DNA of 64,000 bases from Druceiella hillmani (lineage: Eukaryota; Arthropoda; Insecta; Lepidoptera; Hepialidae). Below, piece after piece: positions 59,126 through 64,000 of the stretch. The stretch covers positions 1,903,001 to 1,967,000 of the forward strand of contig JAYKKI010000014.1 in the NCBI GenBank assembly GCA_039881145.1, read 5' to 3'. Numbering within the stretch: position 1 is the stretch's first letter; every line of letters begins with the position of its first letter. A program made the position numbers and the translations under genes. The notes under the pieces are model-generated. The model was not told where the DNA came from, ran no database searches, and worked only from the letters and a program-made list of their open reading frames with translations.

Positions 59126-59174
<49 letters not shown>
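59126..59174. repeat. (TA)n microsatellite
   Basis: Uninterrupted TA run. Confidence 0.95.
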
Positions 59175-59175
<1 letters not shown>

Positions 59176-59204
59176 CATATTACCAATTTTGTTACCAGGC
59201 TTTG

Positions 59205-59475
59205 AACTTGGACGGCCGCAATTACAAAATAAAAATAAAAGCAGTATTCATATCGACTCGTGTTTCGGCGCAGTACCAGGAATCAGTTAGCCAGGCAATA
59301 ACATCGAGCTGTAATTAAAATCTGTACATGAATTAACAGGGCGGACTCGTGTGGGGTCAGCCAGGATTCCGGGGAATATTTTGTAAAGCCAAGTCCAGCG
59401 ACCGTGAGTGATGTAAACGTCCGTCCAATTGCTGGCGCTGGGGCGCGGCGAAGGGTGACCCTACGGGCTGTTATA
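59205..59475. other. GC-rich island
   Basis: Contains TTGGACGGCCGCAATTAC, ATCGACTCGTGTTTCGGCGC, AGGGCGGACTCGTGTGGGG and GCTGGCGCTGGGGCGCGGCG, with TGTAATTAAAATC homeodomain-like words between. No coding frame is recognised. Candidate conserved regulatory element. Confidence 0.35.
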
Positions 59476-60455
59476 TTTTACCCCGTATCGGTTTTTCATT
59501 TTTAAAGTAGTGCTAGAAGAGTGGATAGCATAACGTTCTGATACAAAAGCCAGTACAAGCCATAATTTAAAATATTTACTTGTATTTAACATAACTGGTA
59601 TGAGTTACATAGTTTGCGAGATATCTTGCTATTATGGAAAGATATAAAATAAACTCTCATCAATGAAGTGATATGACTGAAAATGAAAGTGCCTCTAGAA
59701 GATCATAGAATTGAAAAAAAAAATTATGTTTAAAGGCAATTCCAATGACAATATGAGTGCAATTAAACAAATCAATTTTATAATAAAAAAAAATTAAATG
59801 GATATCAAGCATAATATTTCATAGTTTTGGTATTATTTAGTTTACTTATCAACATATTATAGTATGTATGTAATATTTAATAAGTATATAGGAAACTGCA
59901 CAGTATATTTAAAGATCCTCAATAATTACAATAAATAGCTAGTTGCTATAAATGGTCAGTGACATTAGGAAATATCCTAATAAACTCGTATAAATATAAA
60001 AAAAATTAAAGCAAAAAAAAGCACTTCATGTACTAAACGAATATTGTGATTCTTGTATTATTAAACATAATTTGTAGCAATTTATTAAATGAGAAAATAA
60101 TGAAAAACTTTAAATAATGAGTGTACCTTAAAGTAACGTCAACATACGGTCACCTGATGTTTAGACCAGTGGGCGGCGCCCGAATCGAGTGAAACTGTTA
60201 GAGTGTGTTTCAATATCGACTTCTGCTAATGACATAATGCGGACGGTGAAACTCTATTTAATATTGGATTTCATGTGTGATAACAAGAATTTCTTGTTTA
60301 GGTTAACGACAAGTTGTAGGTACTATCACCTGTTGTTTAAAGTAAATTTTTTTAATGATAATATTTTATTTAGATTTATTTTTGTGAATGCAAAATTTAA
60401 AATTAATTTGTGAGTGATTAAATATTACTATCATAAGAGGGTTTCTTTACAATAT
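59476..60455. other. AT-rich block with a short GC patch
   Basis: No gene is recognised. A short patch at 60150-60190 (GGTCACCTGATG, GTGGGCGGCGCCCGAATCG) stands out. The 74-codon frame that begins there is unrecognised. Confidence 0.45.
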
Positions 60456-60459
60456 GGAT

Positions 60460-60740
60460 TCGTAGGAGAACTAAGTTTAGCGATATTGCTCGCAGGTTAG
60501 AGAGTCTTTAATAACAATGGATAGGTCGATAACTTGCAGAATTGACGATTATTGGGAGAGAATATTTCTCGAATGGCAACCATGAAAGACGCAGAGTGGA
60601 ACAGCTCTGCTTAATGGAGAAATAGCCTGGTAATGGTCCCAGGAAGTAATTGAATGCGAACGACACGGGATCTATCTTTGTAAGAATCTACAGAGAGGTC
60701 TATGTCTAACAGCGGACGTCTTCTGGTCGATGATGTTGAC
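60460..60740 (+). pseudogene. 3' end of a non-LTR retrotransposon
   Basis: Plus-strand frames give RTKFSDIARRLESL, then QW, then WERIFLEWQP and the tail KNLQRGLCLTADVFW or, in another frame, a sequence from GAGGTCTATGTCTAACAGCG. This is the C-terminal order of a common insect non-LTR family ('RTkvtDIarRi..lKWqWAGHiaR', 'RW...vlEWrP', 'W..L.EAyvqqW') and its well-known end, 'GAGGCCTATGTCCAACAGTG GACGTC'. A short GATGATG run follows. It is truncated at the 5' side and full of stops. Confidence 0.7.
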
Positions 60741-60744
60741 TTAT

Positions 60745-62255
60745 TAAAAATTTTTATCATTGAACTACTTTGTGATTAATGTAAAACATTCAGGTTCGAC
60801 AAAATATTTGAATTCGATCTTAAGTGCATGCGATTTAATTATCCAAGGACAAATCGTAATCTTCGATTGTGTAATATATTAAATTTTATACAAAATTCAA
60901 GGAGATAGAAAAAAAATTTCAAAGGTCTGTGTAAATATTGGTAAAAAAGCATATAATTACTATATATTTTATTAGCATAAATTCATTTTCAATTTGAAAT
61001 CCTATTAAATATCCCATTAATTCATTTTTGTATCATACTGGTTGTTCACTTTAAAATGTTTATTTAAAATAAACAAAAGACAACATTAATGAATGTTAGT
61101 GGATGATTCAGTAACTACCTAAATTGAAAGTAATGGTCATAAATAAACCTGCTTCCAAACAAATTTCACCTCAACCGTGCTATGTTAAAAGTTGATACGC
61201 TTCAGAGTATGAAATATGTGGATAAAAAACTAAAGTTTCTAACTTAGACATGAGAAGCAATAACATAATGAATTAAGGTAAAACTTAGTGGAGAAGACAT
61301 TCACTCCTTACTAATATAACAAAAGTGAAACGACGTCCGTTTATTTGTTTATCTCTCATTCTTACTTAAGCAGCCTAACAGATGTAAATCGATTGAAATA
61401 CATATAAAAAATATGCATCTTACATTAAAAGAAAGAGTAAACCGATAAAAATTAATACAAAAAAAATTATGGACACATAAGAAAAATGAAAGCGCTGGAA
61501 AAAATGTAGGAAAAGTTCGTAACGATTTATCGACAATAACAAGCAATAAAGTTTTGAGTATAAATAAAAGTGTCATTGCAGATAATCATATTATTGTTGA
61601 ATATTATATTTGTATATGTTTAATGTGAAAACTTATGAATCTTTATTTAAATCACTGTCGTTAAGTGAATATATTCCTAAGTAAATTCCATTCAAAAAAA
61701 CTTTTTACACTTTCCTAACACCACTGAGGCGAAACCGCTAGCAAAAACTAGAATTTAAATATTTAGAAACAAGTTTATTTGAAATCAATACAAATTATTT
61801 ATTTAGTCATAAAATTTTAAATCGGGTTTTTTTATTCCATATTTTTCCATTTAATTTTGTCAAGTAAAAACTTAAAAAAAAATGATGAATCAAATAAATC
61901 CTATCTACTTCGAATTTAACAGACTGTTTTTCTTGGAAGATAAATTTAATTTTTTTCCCACCAAGATAAAAATATTCACGTCATTATTTACATTACGTTT
62001 AGCTAAATTAATTTTATATATAATATTTGGCGGAATATTGTTATTATATGTAATTTTTTTTTAATTGATAGTCATGATATTTTCAAAGATTCAAAATATA
62101 GTATATTATAAAATTCAATTCACTAGTATTAAAAAGTATATAGCAGCCTTTATCGATATTGCAACTGAAAGTATAAATAGAAAGTTAACATGAGCATATA
62201 CATTTTAATAATATCCGTAATACAAAAATGTAAATATATGAGAATTAAAATAATA
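60745..62255. other. AT-rich non-coding block
   Basis: No gene is recognised. The open frames at 61349-61576 and 61882-62064 are low-complexity Phe/Leu/Ile-rich, as expected for AT-rich DNA. Confidence 0.5.
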
Positions 62256-62263
62256 CAAATATA

Positions 62264-62339
62264 GACGTGATTAAAAGGTTGACAATCTGTGTCAAGCATT
62301 TAATCACATCTTTCCTTTCGTCCAGCTTTTAATCACGTC
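62264..62339. repeat. Inverted repeat GACGTGATTAAAAG
   Basis: GACGTGATTAAAAG (62264-62277) and CTTTTAATCACGTC (62326-62339) are exact reverse complements, with a third TTTAATCAC word between them. Confidence 0.8.
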
Positions 62340-62541
62340 AATAAAATCAGGTCTTTTCAAGCTGTAGGTGATCTTTTCAACAAAAAAAGGAAAACGTTGT
62401 AAAGTACATACTACTTCACATTTTAATTTCTCAATTAAAATTATAATGAATATGTTACAGATGTACGTATTGTACAAGACTTGATAAAATATTCATTACG
62501 TGACAAAGTATGCGAATTGCTTAATATTGAACAGCGCTATC

Positions 62542-62572
62542 AAAGCGTTGTTTGTTATCCAAACAGCGCTTT
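62542..62572. repeat. Hairpin with 13-bp arms
   Basis: AAAGCGTTGTTTG, loop TTATC, CAAACAGCGCTTT; one mismatch. A second GCGCT word lies just upstream. Confidence 0.75.
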
Positions 62573-63046
62573 AACAACTCATCACAACAGAGTACAAGTC
62601 AATAAAATTTTCAATAATGAGTGTCTAATGTTAAAATGAACCTTTTTCGTGAAAGGAACCAATATAATCCGTGTGACTTGAAATTAAATTATTTCGGGAG
62701 ACGAGGAAATATTTAAAATAAGGAGGATATGAATTCGGGAGATCAAAAACGTTATATCGGCAATGAGTTTCATATTTACTTTTGAAAACGTCCTTATAAA
62801 CGGTGGTGCAACATGTGATATGATAAAAAGGATTAATATTTTTATAAAAACAATAAAATACATCAAAATCTCAACATAGAACAGTTTCATCAAAATATTC
62901 CTTATTTTCAATATTTAAATTATCTGTTTTATTCTCTAAATTGTTACCTGTAAGAAGTTTAATTTGGCTAGATTAAGTATAGGTCGTAGTCTGTTTTCAT
63001 AGTTGAAATGTTTTTTAACCTTGTAAACAATGTTATTACCCATAAA

Positions 63047-63058
63047 TATCTTATTTCT
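63047..63058. repeat. Target-site duplication, left of copy G
   Basis: TATCTTATTTCT, matched by TATCATATTTCT at 63261-63272 (11 of 12). Confidence 0.7.
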
Positions 63059-63260
63059 GCAATTAAATGAAACTATATGATGTAGTATTATTTCAATTTT
63101 CTCTAAGTTCTCTACCAAAAATCTTTGCTAATAGTCCACCTGAAGATGTTGTAATACAATTAAACCTAGGTAAAGAACTTAAAGTAGAAATACTACATCA
63201 CGTAGTTTCATTTAATTGTGATTAATGAATTCCTACAAAATTAACGCCAAATATATTCAA
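63059..63260. mobile_element. Fold-back hammerhead element, copy G (202 bp, inverted orientation)
   Basis: Here the short end is on the left (CAATTAAATGAAACTATATG) and the long outer end on the right (AACGCCAAATATATTCAA), so the element is inserted in the opposite orientation to copies A-C. The right-arm hammerhead-like motif is broken: GAAA has become TAAA and six bases including the GUC/GUGG cleavage region are deleted. 12-bp repeats TATCTTATTTCT and TATCATATTTCT (one mismatch) flank it. Confidence 0.8.
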
Positions 63261-63272
63261 TATCATATTTCT
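63261..63272. repeat. Target-site duplication, right of copy G
   Basis: TATCATATTTCT, matched by TATCTTATTTCT at 63047-63058. Confidence 0.7.
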
Positions 63273-63399
63273 ACATCATTGGCCTTTTTCAAATCCCGAA
63301 GAGTTGTACATTTTATTTTGACTTTTTTGCTTTTCTAAATTAAAATATATCTTTTCTTTAGCCAATTTATTTTCATTTATAAAATAAATTATAGGTACG

Positions 63400-63690
63400 T
63401 ACTGATACCGAATTCGCACTACTGAAGGAAGACGCGTGTGGCTCGCTTTCGCTAGACATATCATAATTAATAAACCCCGTGTGTCATTTGGGTGCATACA
63501 CACTAAGCAATATAAACAGTTCACCCATTTTTAATTTACTCATACAAGGCTTGACGCATGGTCGTGTGCGTAAAAACTCAATGCATGTACACTCACACTT
63601 TCTCGCTTGAAGTGTGCATTTGCACAATTCCGTGACACGATGTTTGAATAGACATGGCATATGTAGTAGATAGCGGGCCGCCCGCGTCTT
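63400..63690. other. Mixed-composition island
   Basis: Moderate GC rise with AGGAAGACGCGTGTGGCTCG, ACGCATGGTCGTGTGCG and GATAGCGGGCCGCCCGCG. TGCATGTACAC-type words recur. No coding signal is recognised. Confidence 0.3.
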
Positions 63691-64000
63691 CCAACATCTT
63701 ATGTTCCAAAGAAAATTTTCAATTTATCTTACATCGACAGTCGTTTACTTCAACCGAAATGAATTTACAAAATACGTAGTAAGCTTATAACTTGTAATAA
63801 AGTTAAATCGAAGCAGCAGAGTGTTTCTCTTTAATTATATGTAGACTATAAAATTTCGACATATAATTCAGAAAAAGCATTGATTTCATACTGGCGAAAA
63901 AAATCCCATATTAGTTTTATAAAACTGTAAAATCGAACTTGTTTCATCGACCTTGCAATACCATTTTGATACCAGGTAGAATTTCAAATATCGTTTTGAT
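63691..64000. other. AT-rich end of window
   Basis: No gene or repeat is recognised. Confidence 0.45.

Overview
This window looks like a gene-poor stretch of nuclear DNA from an insect, most probably a moth or butterfly (Lepidoptera). It is very AT-rich, broken by many (TA)n microsatellites and by short GC-rich islands. Several dispersed repeats resemble ones I know to be common in lepidopteran genomes: the 'GACGGACAGAC ... GGTTCCGT ... TACGGAACCCT' repeat, the 'AAAAGGAGGAGGTTCTCAATTCG' repeat, and a retroelement tail containing 'GAGGTCTATGTCTAACAGCGGACGTC'. The order-level call rests on recognising these repeats, not on a search.

I find no convincing host protein-coding exon, tRNA, rRNA or CRISPR array. 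The longest open frames (103-119 codons) lie in GC-rich islands and show no recognisable domain. Coding sequence that can be recognised comes from decayed mobile elements: a probable non-LTR endonuclease/linker fragment (about 1.96-2.64 kb), a non-LTR reverse transcriptase (RT) tail (8.68-8.85 kb), a mariner transposase N-terminus (13.8-14.0 kb, minus), a 'YLGQ' type non-LTR RT tail (14.95-15.24 kb, minus), another non-LTR RT tail (21.9-22.14 kb), a possible piggyBac-like transposase fragment in a threefold tandem repeat (40.46-40.98 kb, minus) and a non-LTR 3' end (60.46-60.74 kb).

The most interesting component is a family of short (about 190-275 bp) fold-back elements, with seven copies near 5.1, 14.4, 38.4, 51.7, 53.5, 54.4 and 63.1 kb. 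Each arm is built around a compact hammerhead-ribozyme-like motif (CUGAAGA, hairpin, GAAA, 2-bp stem III, GUC, with CCAC/GUGG as stem I). Copy A carries a well-preserved motif on each strand and copy B carries one; the others show graded decay. Five of the seven copies are bounded by 12-bp direct repeats (three perfect, two with one mismatch), as expected of target-site duplications. This points to a non-autonomous, Penelope-like or retrozyme-like mobile family arranged head-to-head.

Other structure includes an 0.8-kb element with 150-bp terminal inverted repeats (19.09-19.90 kb), a 194-bp satellite-like array at 55 kb with a stray copy at 57.8 kb, smaller tandem repeats, several strong hairpins, and about twenty GC-rich islands spaced every few kb. 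The best island (30.48-30.72 kb) is CpG-dense with a perfect RFX-type palindrome. Islands in an AT-rich desert would fit the regulatory landscape or a large intron of a developmental gene, but that is inference.
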